The notes beneath the pieces were generated by a model. The model saw only the letters and a list, made by a program, of their open reading frames with translations, ran no database searches and was not told the DNA's origin. Position numbers and translations under genes: made by a program. DNA of 64,000 bases, from NCBI RefSeq assembly GCF_001412215.1, contig NZ_LLWP01000004.1, positions 62,001 through 126,000 of the forward strand, written 5' to 3'. This stretch comes from Pedobacter sp. Hv1. GTDB taxonomy: Bacteria; Bacteroidota; Bacteroidia; Sphingobacteriales; Sphingobacteriaceae. This document shows positions 30,701 to 38,882 of this stretch, one piece after another. How positions within the stretch are numbered: the first letter of the stretch is position 1; each line of letters begins with the position of its first letter.

Positions 30701-31459
30701 ATGGAGAAAGCATTGATTACCATTAAAGATATAGGTCGTAAATACGTTATTGGTTCAGAAGTTATTCACGCATTAAAATCTGTAAGTCTAAGTATCAATA
30801 AAGGAGAATTTGTTGCCTTAATGGGGCCTTCAGGTTCTGGAAAGTCTACTTTGATGAATATTTTAGGCTGCTTAGATACACCAAGCAAAGGCGATTACAT
30901 TTTAAATGGAATTAATGTTAGTCAGATGACAGACAATGAGTTAGCTGAAGTACGAAACAAAGAGATTGGTTTTGTTTTTCAAACCTTTAACTTATTGCCT
31001 CGTTCTACTTCATTAGACAATGTTGCCCTACCATTGATTTATGCTGGTGCAGGTAAAAAAGAACGCGATGAGCGTGCTACCAAAGCTTTAGAAAATGTAG
31101 GTCTAGGTAATCGTGTAACCCATAAACCCAATGAACTTTCAGGTGGTCAACGTCAACGTGTTGCAGTAGCCAGAGCATTGATCAATAACCCCTCTATTAT
31201 TTTGGCCGATGAGCCAACGGGTAACTTGGACACCAAGACTTCCATAGAGATTATGGGTTTGTTAGAAGAAATTCACAGTAAAGGGAATACCATTATTCTG
31301 GTAACCCACGAAGAAGATATTGCTCAACATGCACACCGAATTGTACGTATGCGTGATGGTTTGATCGAAAAAGATTATGCCAATGAGGATATCAAAACAG
31401 TGTCGCCAAGATTATCTCATCTGGAGAAAAAAGGCGATGACTTTGAAAGTATCCATTAA
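30701..31459 (+). CDS. ABC transporter ATP-binding protein (LolD/MacB type)
   Basis: A 252-residue ATPase with Walker [10 protein letters not shown] (about 44-52), the family loop [21 protein letters not shown], signature [15 protein letters not shown], Walker [13 protein letters not shown] and switch histidine in VTHEED. The TFNLLPR...NVALPL pattern is that of the MacB/LolD/FtsE-like group that works with FtsX-type permeases. No permease is adjacent; an FtsX/MacB-type permease lies at 34812 on the same strand and may be the partner. The ~25-residue C-terminal tail beyond the core is poorly conserved. Confidence 0.92.
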   Translation: MEKALITIKDIGRKYVIGSEVIHALKSVSLSINKGEFVALMGPSGSGKSTLMNILGCLDTPSKGDYILNGINVSQMTDNELAEVRNKEIGFVFQTFNLLPRSTSLDNVALPLIYAGAGKKERDERATKALENVGLGNRVTHKPNELSGGQRQRVAVARALINNPSIILADEPTGNLDTKTSIEIMGLLEEIHSKGNTIILVTHEEDIAQHAHRIVRMRDGLIEKDYANEDIKTVSPRLSHLEKKGDDFESIH

Positions 31460-31582
31460 AATTTTCAGGGTGTAAGAAAAAAGGCTTTGTGTTATGAATC
31501 CAAAGTACAAGTCTTTGGTGTATCAAATGAAAATTTATACCTTAAGGTTTGAATAATGAGTTAGAATAAAGGGATGATCAAG

Positions 31583-31648
31583 TCTACCTTCAACTTTTAA
31601 CCTTTAATTTTTTACTTTGAACTTTCTACTTTGAACCTTCAACTTTAT
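31583..31648. repeat. Degenerate CTTT/AACTTT tract upstream of the adenosyltransferase gene
   Basis: An imperfect array of short units of the form TTCAACTTT / TTGAACTTT / TAACCTTT runs up to the start codon at 31654. It resembles low-complexity intergenic repeats seen in Bacteroidota genomes. It may serve as a leader or be a slippage-prone tract. Confidence 0.5.
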
Positions 31649-31653
31649 TACAA

Positions 31654-32202
31654 ATGAAAATCTATACCAAAACAGGAGACAAGGGTCAAACCTCATTAAT
31701 TGGAGGAACCAGAGTACCTAAATACCATGTAAGGATCGAGACTTACGGTACTGTTGATGAGCTCAATTCTTATATTGGTTTAATCATGTGCCAGGAAATT
31801 GAAGTACATCATCAACAGATTTTGAAAGAAATTCAGGACAGGTTATTCACAATTGGGTCATCTTTGGCTTCCGATCCTGAACGTTCCAAAATGAAAATTC
31901 CCGACTTGTTAGCAAGTGATATTACGCTATTAGAGCAAGAGATGGACCAGATGAACGAAGTTTTACCAGCCTTGAAACATTTTGTGTTGCCAGGTGGAAA
32001 TACAGTTGTATCTTATTGTCATTTAGCACGTTGTGTTTGTAGAAGAGCCGAAAGATTAACTGTGCAATTGGCAGTTGATAGTTTTGTTGACAGCAATATT
32101 ACAATTTATTTAAATAGATTAAGCGATTATTTGTTTGTTTTGGCACGTAAACTGAATGCAGATGCTAAGACGGCAGAAAACATATGGATACCACGAATTT
32201 AA
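31654..32202 (+). CDS. Cob(I)yrinic acid a,c-diamide adenosyltransferase, PduO type
   Basis: A 182-residue enzyme with the PduO-family N-terminus KIYTKTGDKGQTSLIGG (ATP-binding), then ETYGTVDELNSYIG, LPGGNTV and RCVCRRAERLTV with the conserved arginines, and LNRLSDYLFVLAR. It attaches the adenosyl group of ATP to cob(I)alamin. It implies a B12-dependent enzyme in the cell, such as methylmalonyl-CoA mutase, not seen here. It stands alone between intergenic repeats. Confidence 0.94.
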   Translation: MKIYTKTGDKGQTSLIGGTRVPKYHVRIETYGTVDELNSYIGLIMCQEIEVHHQQILKEIQDRLFTIGSSLASDPERSKMKIPDLLASDITLLEQEMDQMNEVLPALKHFVLPGGNTVVSYCHLARCVCRRAERLTVQLAVDSFVDSNITIYLNRLSDYLFVLARKLNADAKTAENIWIPRI

Positions 32203-32218
32203 ATAGTGGAAAAAAATA

Positions 32219-32251
32219 TTTGTTTTGCTCATTTTTTTTAACATACTTTTG
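32219..32251 (+). promoter_or_regulatory. Bacteroidota-type promoter of the DUF2795 gene
   Basis: TTTG (32219-32222) and TACTTTTG (32244-32251) are separated by 21 bp and match the TTTG-N(19-21)-TAnnTTTG consensus. The start codon lies 35 bp further at 32287, giving a plausible short leader. Confidence 0.5.
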
Positions 32252-32286
32252 CGCTTTCAGAATTAAGAATAATTAATATTAAGAAT

Positions 32287-32508
32287 ATGTATTGGACATT
32301 AGAACTCGCATCGCACTTGGAAGACGCTCCATGGCCTGCAACAAAAGACGAATTAATAGATTACGGTATCCGTTCTGGTGCACCTGTAGAGGTGATTGAA
32401 AATTTACAAGCTTTGGAAGACGATGGTGAGCCTTATGAAACGATAGAAGAAATCTGGCCAGATTATCCGACTAAAGATGACTTCTTTTTTAACGAAGATG
32501 AATATTAA
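32287..32508 (+). CDS. DUF2795 small acidic protein
   Basis: A 73-residue acidic protein. The pattern ELASHLEDAPWPATKDELIDYGIRSGAPVEVIENLQAL with the closing EIWPDYPTKDDFFFNEDEY matches DUF2795, a small helical family found as a single short protein throughout Bacteroidota. No function is established. It has its own likely promoter and a terminator right after, so it is a monocistronic, probably abundant product. Confidence 0.9.
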   Translation: MYWTLELASHLEDAPWPATKDELIDYGIRSGAPVEVIENLQALEDDGEPYETIEEIWPDYPTKDDFFFNEDEY

Positions 32509-32522
32509 AATCTCAACCTACT

Positions 32523-32557
32523 AAAAGCCCTGATGTGAAATTGGGGCTTTTTTTATT
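32523..32557 (+). terminator. Rho-independent terminator after the DUF2795 gene
   Basis: AAAAGCCC (32523-32530) pairs with GGGCTTTT (32544-32551), with a 13-nt loop followed by more Ts, 14 bases after the stop. Confidence 0.85.
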
Positions 32558-32636
32558 TTACAGAACAATTTAATAAAGTTGTTGTTAATGTTTAGGAAAT
32601 GAAATCATCCACAAATTCATTAAAAAACTAAATGTT

Positions 32637-32789
32637 ATGGGAAATCTACTTTATGTTATTGCAGTTATTTTAGTAATTATATGGGCAATTAGCTTTTTAG
32701 GAGGCTATTATACGGGCGGTATTATTCACCTGCTATTGGTGATCGCAATTGTAGCTATTCTTTTAAGGGTAATCAAAAGCGCAGCCTAA
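32637..32789 (+). CDS. lmo0937-family (DUF5670) small membrane protein
   Basis: A 50-residue ORF starting ATG at 32637 and ending TAA at 32787-32789. It reads MGNLLYVIAVILVIIWAISF and continues LGGYYTGGIIHLLLVIAIVAILLRVIKSAA, giving two membrane helices separated by GGYYTGGIIH. This layout is that of the lmo0937 family, small proteins often tied to stress conditions. It was found by reading the gap directly because it is too short for routine ORF lists. A start 130 bp past the DUF2795 terminator suggests its own promoter. The function is unknown. Confidence 0.85.
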   Translation: MGNLLYVIAVILVIIWAISFLGGYYTGGIIHLLLVIAIVAILLRVIKSAA

Positions 32790-32803
32790 TTGACCTAGGG
32801 TTC

Positions 32804-32855
32804 CGTCATTTCGAACTTAGGATGAGCGAGTGCTTGGATGATGTTCGGAATGACG
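32804..32855. repeat. REP-like intergenic palindrome (copy 2)
   Basis: CGTCATTTCGAAC (32804-32816) and GTTCGGAATGACG (32843-32855) form a 13-bp stem with one wobble. The interior GAGTGCTT and the trailing TTC..AATGACGA are shared with the copy at 3918-3984. It lies between convergent genes and could also act as a terminator for ispD, being followed by a T run on the plus strand. Confidence 0.65.
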
Positions 32856-32860
32856 ATTTT

Positions 32861-33526
32861 TTACTTTAACAAGAAATTTGCAAGTTCTAAATCTTCAGGA
32901 TAGGTAATTTTTAAGTTATTTCTTTCGCCTTCAACCAAATTGATGGCAAATCCAGCTTTTTCAACTACAGTAGCATCATCTGTAAATTTGGCCCTATAAG
33001 GTTGTTGATAAGCTTTTCTCAATTGGCTAATTTCAAAAACTTGTGGTGTTTGGATCATCACCAGCTCATCTCTGTTAATGACTTTGCTTTGTTGCGTTGT
33101 TTTAACCCTTCTTACAGAATCACTTGGTTTAATACAGCAAACGGCATTTCCATTTTCTTCAGCATGCTCAAAGGTATTGGTAATCAGTTTCTGACTAACC
33201 AAAGGTCTAACTGCATCGTGGATTGCCACTATTCCTTCACCTTTAATCGCCATCAAGCCATTTCTTACCGAATGAAATCTTTGGTCGCCACCTCTGATCA
33301 ATAAATGTGGAATAGTGAAATCATACTTTAAACGAAGTTCTTCCCAATACTGATGTAAATGGGGATGGAGCACTAAAATAATTTCGGGCTTAAAAGGAGA
33401 GGAGTGAAAAGTCGAGAGGGTGTGCATGAGCACAGGCTTGTTCTTAAGCAATAAAAATTGTTTGGCAATTGCATTCTGCATCCGCTTACCTGAACCACCC
33501 CCAACAATTATTGCGTAATATTTCAT
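32861..33526 (-). CDS. ispD: 2-C-methyl-D-erythritol 4-phosphate cytidylyltransferase
   Basis: A 221-residue enzyme of the MEP isoprenoid pathway: it joins CTP and MEP to CDP-ME. The nucleotide-binding start is IIVGGGSGKRM. QRFHSVRNGL and IHDAVRPLV are the core motifs, and FTDDATVVEKAG and LKITYPEDL close the fold. It is separated from queA by a short spacer filled with a TATCAAG inverted-repeat element. Confidence 0.96.
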   Translation of the reverse strand: MKYYAIIVGGGSGKRMQNAIAKQFLLLKNKPVLMHTLSTFHSSPFKPEIILVLHPHLHQYWEELRLKYDFTIPHLLIRGGDQRFHSVRNGLMAIKGEGIVAIHDAVRPLVSQKLITNTFEHAEENGNAVCCIKPSDSVRRVKTTQQSKVINRDELVMIQTPQVFEISQLRKAYQQPYRAKFTDDATVVEKAGFAINLVEGERNNLKITYPEDLELANFLLK

Positions 33527-33530
33527 TTTT

Positions 33531-33594
33531 AAGTATCAAGATTTAAGTATCAAGTATCAAGACACAAATCTCGATACTTGATACTCGATACTTG
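33531..33594. repeat. AAGTATCAAG direct and inverted repeats between queA and ispD
   Basis: AAGTATCAAG occurs at 33531-33540 and 33545-33554, with a partial copy to 33561. The inverse CGATACTTG occurs at 33572-33580 and 33586-33594. The two halves (about 33545-33561 and 33572-33594) can fold into a stem of roughly 17 bp with one wobble and a small loop. This fills most of the 75-bp spacer. Confidence 0.7.
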
Positions 33595-33601
33595 TATCTA
33601 G

Positions 33602-34651
33602 TTATATAATTAACATTGCATCGCCATAGCTATAAAAGCGATACTTCTCTTTTAACGCTACTTGGTATGCATTCATTACATTTTCGTATCCACCAAATGC
33701 ACTTACCATCATCAATAATGTAGATTCAGGGGTGTGGAAATTGGTGATCATACAATTTGCAATGCTAAAATCGTAAGGAGGAAAGATAAATTTGCTGGTC
33801 CAATCATTTGCCTCTTTTAATCTTCTGTTAGAAGAAACAGCCGATTCAATTGCACGCATTGAAGTGGTACCTACGGCACAAATTCTTCTTTTATCATCAA
33901 TGGCCTTGTTTACGATATTAACCGCAGGTGGCTCAATAATGAATTGCTCAGAATCCATTTTATGTTTGGTCAAATCTTCAACCTCCACTGGTCTAAAGGT
34001 ACCTAAACCAACGTGTAATGTAACTTCAGCAAAGTTTACACCTTTCAGTTCTAAACGTTTCATCAACTCTCTGCTAAAGTGTAAACCAGCAGTTGGAGCT
34101 GCTACGGCGCCTTCATGTTTAGCAAATATAGTTTGATAACGTTCTTTATCTTGAGCTGTAGCTTTACGTTTGATGTATTTAGGAAGTGGTGTTTCACCCA
34201 AAATTTCCACATTTTTTCTGAACTCTTCGTCAGTACCATCAAATAAGAAACGAATGGTACGTCCACGGCTGGTGGTATTGTCAACTACTTCAGCAACCAA
34301 AAGATCGTCATCGCCAAAATATAATTTGTTGCCAACACGGATTTTACGAGCAGGATCTACTAGCACATCCCATAAACGTAGTTCTTTATTTAACTCGCGA
34401 AGTAAAAAAACTTCAATAGTTGCACCAGTTTTTTCTTTGTTGCCATATAAACGAGCAGGAAAAACTTTGGTATTGTTAAGGATCATTACATCCTGGTCAT
34501 CAAAATACCCTAAAACATCTTTGAAGATTTTATGCTCAATCTTGCCACTATCTTTGTGCAAAACCATTAAACGGGCTTCGTCTCTATTTTCGGCAGGATT
34601 GTTCGCTAAAAGCGATTCAGGTAAATTAAACTTAAATTGAGATAATTTCAT
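33602..34651 (-). CDS. queA: S-adenosylmethionine:tRNA ribosyltransferase-isomerase
   Basis: Makes epoxyqueuosine in the tRNA anticodon from preQ1 using SAM. The family-typical start is [19 protein letters not shown] at 34651 (349 residues). The open frame extends 20 codons further to 34711, but [20 protein letters not shown] does not look like QueA, so the inner start was chosen. Key motifs are [38 protein letters not shown], and [11 protein letters not shown]; the C-terminus has [18 protein letters not shown]. It precedes ispD on the minus strand. Confidence 0.95.
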   Translation of the reverse strand: MKLSQFKFNLPESLLANNPAENRDEARLMVLHKDSGKIEHKIFKDVLGYFDDQDVMILNNTKVFPARLYGNKEKTGATIEVFLLRELNKELRLWDVLVDPARKIRVGNKLYFGDDDLLVAEVVDNTTSRGRTIRFLFDGTDEEFRKNVEILGETPLPKYIKRKATAQDKERYQTIFAKHEGAVAAPTAGLHFSRELMKRLELKGVNFAEVTLHVGLGTFRPVEVEDLTKHKMDSEQFIIEPPAVNIVNKAIDDKRRICAVGTTSMRAIESAVSSNRRLKEANDWTSKFIFPPYDFSIANCMITNFHTPESTLLMMVSAFGGYENVMNAYQVALKEKYRFYSYGDAMLII

Positions 34652-34811
34652 GTTTTTTTGATGTAGTAAATTAGGGCGCAAATTTACGAATTTTAATTCT
34701 TTTTTCTGCAATTAATAATTAAAGGTGCTTGAGCCAAAAATATTTGCAATGTATTTTTTATAATATAGTAGAGTAACTGTAACCTTTTTAGGTATTTTTG
34801 GTCTAAACTGT

Positions 34812-36059
34812 ATGATGATGATTTTTAGACTAGTTGGTGAGAGTTTCAGATTTGCATGGGACGCCCTTCGCCAAAATAAACTCAGAACAATGCTTTCTTT
34901 ACTGGGCATATCCATTGGTATATTTATCATTATCGCCGTTTTTACGGGCGTAGATACCATGCGCAATAAATTGCAGAGTAGTGTAGATAAACTAGGTTCT
35001 AAAACCATCTTCATTCAAAAATGGCCGTGGATTTTTAGCGGGAATTTTCCTTGGTGGAAATATGTTAACCGTCCAGAGCCTTCATTAAGGGATTATATTG
35101 CTCTAAAAGATCGTATGGAAATGGCTCAAGGCATTTGCTTTGAGGCTTCAGCAAACAACCGGACTATTAAATATAGAAGCAACTCTGTAGAAGGGGCAAC
35201 GTTAAATACAGCTACTCAAGAATATGATCAGACTTGGACTCTAGAATTTCAAGATGGAAGATATTTTACAGAAAGTGAAGGTAAATCGGGGTCTCCGGTT
35301 TGTGTAGTTGGCGCCGATATTGCAGATGGATTGTTTAATGGCGAAGATCCTATTGGCAAACAAGTAAAGATAATGGGCCGAAGGATTACTGTTGTAGGCG
35401 TATTTAAAAAAGAAGGTGATGACATGATGGGCATGTCGCAAGATAAAAATGTATTGATTCCGCTCAATTTAGCCAAAAGTATGTTTGATGTGGAGAATGA
35501 ACGTTACAACCCTCAGGTTACGGTAAGAGGTAAAGACAATGTGAGCTTCGAAGATGTAGAAAGTGAATTGAAAGGATTAATGCGTTCTATTCACCGTTTA
35601 AGACCAGGACAAGAAGATGATTTCTCACTCAATAAAACAACCATGATCTCTAATCAATTGGATGTAATGTTTGGTGTAGTGAAGATTGCAGGTTGGATTA
35701 TTGGAGGTTTCTCTATTCTTGTAGGTGGTTTTGGTATCGCCAACATTATGTTTGTTTCTGTAAAAGAGCGTACAAATATTATCGGTATCCAAAAATCTTT
35801 GGGTGCCAAAAATTACTTTATCCTGTTGCAGTTTATCTTTGAATCTGTAGCCTTGTGTATCATGGGTGGTTTGCTCGGACTTGGCTTGGTGTATATTTTA
35901 ACACTAATTGCAACCCATGGCTTTGATGTCGAAATTATCCTTTATGTAAGCAATATTGTATTGGGTATAGGTGTTTCGGTTATCATTGGATTGATATCTG
36001 GCTTCTGGCCAGCTTATTCTGCTTCGAGGTTAGATCCTGTAGAGGCAATCCGTTCTTAA
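34812..36059 (+). CDS. ABC transporter permease, MacB/FtsX type
   Basis: A 415-residue permease with four membrane helices: one at about 26-47 (LRTMLSLLGISIGIFIIIAV), then a periplasmic MacB_PCD-like domain (about 50-275), then the C-terminal FtsX domain with three helices (about 285-405). KERTNIIGIQKSLGAK and PAYSASRLDPVEAIRS are the typical closing signatures. It starts with three consecutive ATGs (34812, 34815, 34818), so the exact start is ambiguous by two residues. No ATPase is adjacent; the LolD-type ATPase at 30701 is the nearest candidate partner. Substrate unknown. Confidence 0.92.
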   Translation: MMMIFRLVGESFRFAWDALRQNKLRTMLSLLGISIGIFIIIAVFTGVDTMRNKLQSSVDKLGSKTIFIQKWPWIFSGNFPWWKYVNRPEPSLRDYIALKDRMEMAQGICFEASANNRTIKYRSNSVEGATLNTATQEYDQTWTLEFQDGRYFTESEGKSGSPVCVVGADIADGLFNGEDPIGKQVKIMGRRITVVGVFKKEGDDMMGMSQDKNVLIPLNLAKSMFDVENERYNPQVTVRGKDNVSFEDVESELKGLMRSIHRLRPGQEDDFSLNKTTMISNQLDVMFGVVKIAGWIIGGFSILVGGFGIANIMFVSVKERTNIIGIQKSLGAKNYFILLQFIFESVALCIMGGLLGLGLVYILTLIATHGFDVEIILYVSNIVLGIGVSVIIGLISGFWPAYSASRLDPVEAIRS

Positions 36060-36094
36060 TAGCTTAGTATAATTATTAAAATATAGGTGAAAAA

Positions 36095-36127
36095 AAAGGA
36101 GCCCCAATTTGGGGCTCCTTTTATATT
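36095..36127. terminator. Bidirectional terminator between the permease and aminotransferase genes
   Basis: AAAAGGAGCCCCAA and TTGGGGCTCCTTTT form a perfect 14-bp stem with a minimal loop (about 36096-36123), flanked by an A run and a T-rich run, between convergent stops. Confidence 0.92.
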
Positions 36128-36155
36128 TTTATTCCCTTTTAAATGAAGAGGAATG

Positions 36156-37352
36156 TTATTGCAATTTTGCCAATGCTTCTTTAATTCTTCTTAATGCCTC
36201 CACTAAGCTTTCGTCTGATGCAGCGTAAGATAAGCGGATGTAGTTGTTGTTACCAAAAGAATCGCCACCTACCGTTGCCACATGGCCTACATTTAAAAGA
36301 TATAAAGCTAAATCTGCAGAATCTTTAATAATGTTTCCATCGGCATCTTTTTTACCAAAGAATGAGCTAATTTCTGGAAAGAAATAAAATGCACCATCAG
36401 GTAAGTTTGTTTTTACACCCGGAATGTCATTCAATAAATCATATACCAATAACCTGCGTCTGGCAAAAGCTTTTTTCATTTCCAAAACACTTTCTAAGCC
36501 TTGGTCATAAGCTACAATGCCGGCACGTTGAGAGATAGAACAAGTACCGGAGGTGGTTTGTCCTTGCATTTTATCATTCGCTGCTGCTATTTCTTTGCTT
36601 GCTGCAATGTAACCTAGTCTCCATCCAGTCATTGCAAAAGCTTTAGAAAAACCATTTACAATAATTACACGTTCTTTAATGCTGTCAAATTGTGCAATAG
36701 ATTCATGTTTGTCAACAAAATTGATATGTTCATAAATCTCATCCGATAGAATAAAGATGTTTGGATATCTTTCAAATACCTCAACCAATGCAGCCAATTC
36801 AGCTTTGCTATAAACAGAGCCTGTTGGGTTACAAGGCGAAGAAAACATGAAAAGCTTTGTTTTTGGGGTAATTGCTGCTTCAAGTTGAGCAGGCGTAATT
36901 TTAAAATCACTTTCAATATCTGTGTCTATAAAAACAGATTTACCTTCTGCCAATACCACCATTTCTGAGTAAGAAACCCAATAAGGCGTAGGGATAATCA
37001 CTTCTTCACCTGGGTTAACCAAGGTGAGGATGACATTAGATAAAGACTGTTTTGCACCAGTAGAAACCACGATCTGAGAAATATCATAATCTAGGTTATT
37101 TTCTCTTTTTAATTTATTGGCAATGGCCTGACGTAATTCAGGATAGCCCGGTACCGGAGAATAATGGGTGTAATTTTCATCCAAAGCTTTCTTAGCGGCA
37201 TCTTTTACATGTTCTGGTGTATTAAAGTCAGGCTCACCAATACTTAAACTGATAATATTAACGCCTTTTGCCGCTAATTCGCGACCAAGTTTAGTCATTT
37301 TAAGTGTGGCTGACTCAGATAGACTATTAATTCTTCGGGATAAAAATGTCAT
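36156..37352 (-). CDS. Class I pyridoxal-phosphate aminotransferase (aspartate aminotransferase-like)
   Basis: A 398-residue enzyme starting MTFLSRRINSLSESATLKMT at 37352. The frame is open 60 codons further up to 37532, but that part is basic/aromatic and unrelated, so the internal ATG is used. Motifs: SIGEPDFNTPEHV, STGAKQSLSN, SSPCNPTGSVY (N175), SDEIYEH and the PLP lysine in NGFSKAFAMTGWRLGY (K237), with the substrate-carboxylate arginine in NNYIRLSYA near the C-terminus. Most similar to Bacteroidota AspC-type enzymes; substrate specificity is inferred. It is divergent from the CDF transporter gene. Confidence 0.94.
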   Translation of the reverse strand: MTFLSRRINSLSESATLKMTKLGRELAAKGVNIISLSIGEPDFNTPEHVKDAAKKALDENYTHYSPVPGYPELRQAIANKLKRENNLDYDISQIVVSTGAKQSLSNVILTLVNPGEEVIIPTPYWVSYSEMVVLAEGKSVFIDTDIESDFKITPAQLEAAITPKTKLFMFSSPCNPTGSVYSKAELAALVEVFERYPNIFILSDEIYEHINFVDKHESIAQFDSIKERVIIVNGFSKAFAMTGWRLGYIAASKEIAAANDKMQGQTTSGTCSISQRAGIVAYDQGLESVLEMKKAFARRRLLVYDLLNDIPGVKTNLPDGAFYFFPEISSFFGKKDADGNIIKDSADLALYLLNVGHVATVGGDSFGNNNYIRLSYAASDESLVEALRRIKEALAKLQ

Positions 37353-37467
37353 AATGTTTTTGTGAATGCGCAAATATAAAAACCTATTGCAATTAGGCAC
37401 TAAAAAAAGATAATTTTCGTAAAAATTCAGGGTTAAAATGTATTTTTGACGTCTAAAACATCTCATC

Positions 37468-38445
37468 TTGCAGCCAAAAAAGAAAGCGATCCTTATTTCC
37501 CTCTGTGTAAGTATCTTATTAATGCTTGCCAAGTTTGTGGCCTACTTCCTTACCAATGCAAATGCGATATTGACAGATGCCGCAGAAAGTATTGTGAATG
37601 TATTGGCCAGTGCTTTCGCTTTTTATAGCATTTACCTGAGTACTTTGCCCAAAGATGAAAATCATCCCTATGGGCATGGCAAAGTAGAGTTTTTCTCTGC
37701 ATTTGTTGAAGGGATTCTAATTGGTATTGCAGGGATCATCATTATCCTGAAATCTAGTTATGATCTAATTTATCCCAATGAAATTAAGCAACTCTATGAA
37801 GGGGCTATTATTATCGGTGTAACTGGATTAATTAACATGATTGTAGGCTTTTATCTGATTAACGTAGGGAAAAAGACCAAATCGATCACTTTAGAGGCAG
37901 ATGGTAAACATCTTCATACCGATTCGATCAGCAGTGGAGGATTGGTAATTGGCATTATTTTAATTCAGTTGACCCAAATTTATTGGTTAGATGGAGCTAT
38001 TTCTATTTTATTGGGGCTATACATCATTTACAACGGCTATAAATTAACGAGAAGATCTGTTGGGGGGCTAATGGACGAAAGTAACATAGAGCTGGTAGAA
38101 GATATCGTAACCATTTTACAAGAGAATAGATTAGACAGTTGGATTGATGTACATAACCTAAGGGCCCAGCAATATGGTGCTGATTTGCATATCGACTGTC
38201 ACGTAACCTTACCTTATTACTACGATTTAAATGCAGTTCATCAAGAAATCTCCAGCATCGACAACTTGATTAATGTTTCTGGTTCGCATAAAACAGAATT
38301 GTTTATTCATGCCGATCCGTGTTTGCCAGCTTGTTGCAATTATTGTAAGATGCATCATTGTGGCGTTAGACAAGAAGAATTTAAAGCTGAAATTAAATGG
38401 AACATGGAAAATGTAACCAAAAACCAAAAACATTTTAATCAATGA
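37468..38445 (+). CDS. Cation diffusion facilitator (CDF) metal transporter
   Basis: A 325-residue efflux transporter with six membrane helices. Motifs: LTDAAESIVNVLAS (metal-site helix II), HPYGHGKVEFFSAF, HLHTDSISSGGLVIG (metal-site helix V). The cytoplasmic C-terminal domain begins about residue 200. The end carries a Cys/His-rich tail (DPCLPACCNYCKMHHC, Cys 285, 289, 290, 293, 298), which may bind metal. No ATG is available between the upstream stop at 37447 and the first helix, so the start is TTG at 37468. It overlaps the NUDIX gene by 4 bases (ATGA). The metal cannot be named. Confidence 0.92.
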   Translation: MQPKKKAILISLCVSILLMLAKFVAYFLTNANAILTDAAESIVNVLASAFAFYSIYLSTLPKDENHPYGHGKVEFFSAFVEGILIGIAGIIIILKSSYDLIYPNEIKQLYEGAIIIGVTGLINMIVGFYLINVGKKTKSITLEADGKHLHTDSISSGGLVIGIILIQLTQIYWLDGAISILLGLYIIYNGYKLTRRSVGGLMDESNIELVEDIVTILQENRLDSWIDVHNLRAQQYGADLHIDCHVTLPYYYDLNAVHQEISSIDNLINVSGSHKTELFIHADPCLPACCNYCKMHHCGVRQEEFKAEIKWNMENVTKNQKHFNQ

Positions 38446-38879
38446 GTTATTTCAATGTAAGGGTTTATGGTTTGCTCATGAATGCCCAAAATCAAGTTTT
38501 GTTAAGCGATGAATACGAGTATCAACAATATTTTACCAAGTTTCCGGGTGGTGGATTGGAATTGGGAGAGGGGCTAATTACTGCACTAAAGCGTGAATTT
38601 ATAGAAGAGTGTAATGCAGAAATTGAAGTTGTAAATCATTTTTACACGACAGATTTTTATGAAAAATCGTCGTTTAATGAAAGCCAGATCATTAGTGTGT
38701 ATTATTTGGTTAAAGCAGTACATCCTTTACAATTAGCCTTTAAAACTAAAGTTTTTGATTTCGATGAAAATAGCAGCCAATCTTTTAGATGGGTTAACTT
38801 AAGCGACTTAACTGAAGCCGATGTAACTTTTAAAACAGATCAAACCGTAGTCAATCTTTTAAAAAAATCAACTATTTAA
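38442..38879 (+). CDS. NUDIX hydrolase
   Basis: A 145-residue protein with a complete NUDIX box GX5EX7REUXEEXGU read in GGLELGEGLITALKREFIEE, at about residues 37-58. Substrate class cannot be told (a nucleoside diphosphate derivative, typically). It overlaps the CDF gene by 4 bases and precedes the CPBP gene by 3 bases, so all are translated from one message. Position between a metal transporter and a biotin gene gives no clear functional hint. Confidence 0.9.
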   Translation: MSYFNVRVYGLLMNAQNQVLLSDEYEYQQYFTKFPGGGLELGEGLITALKREFIEECNAEIEVVNHFYTTDFYEKSSFNESQIISVYYLVKAVHPLQLAFKTKVFDFDENSSQSFRWVNLSDLTEADVTFKTDQTVVNLLKKSTI

Positions 38880-38882
38880 CGC

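Noticed and set aside
34170..34640. 156-codon ORF on plus strand
   Set aside because: Shadow of queA on the opposite strand.
34712..35014. 100-codon ORF on minus strand
   Set aside because: It overlaps the start of the permease gene and resembles no family; the permease N-terminus is typical.
37353..37532. 60-codon N-terminal extension of the aminotransferase
   Set aside because: The extension is basic and aromatic without family match, and would overlap the CDF gene start; the internal ATG gives the standard N-terminus.
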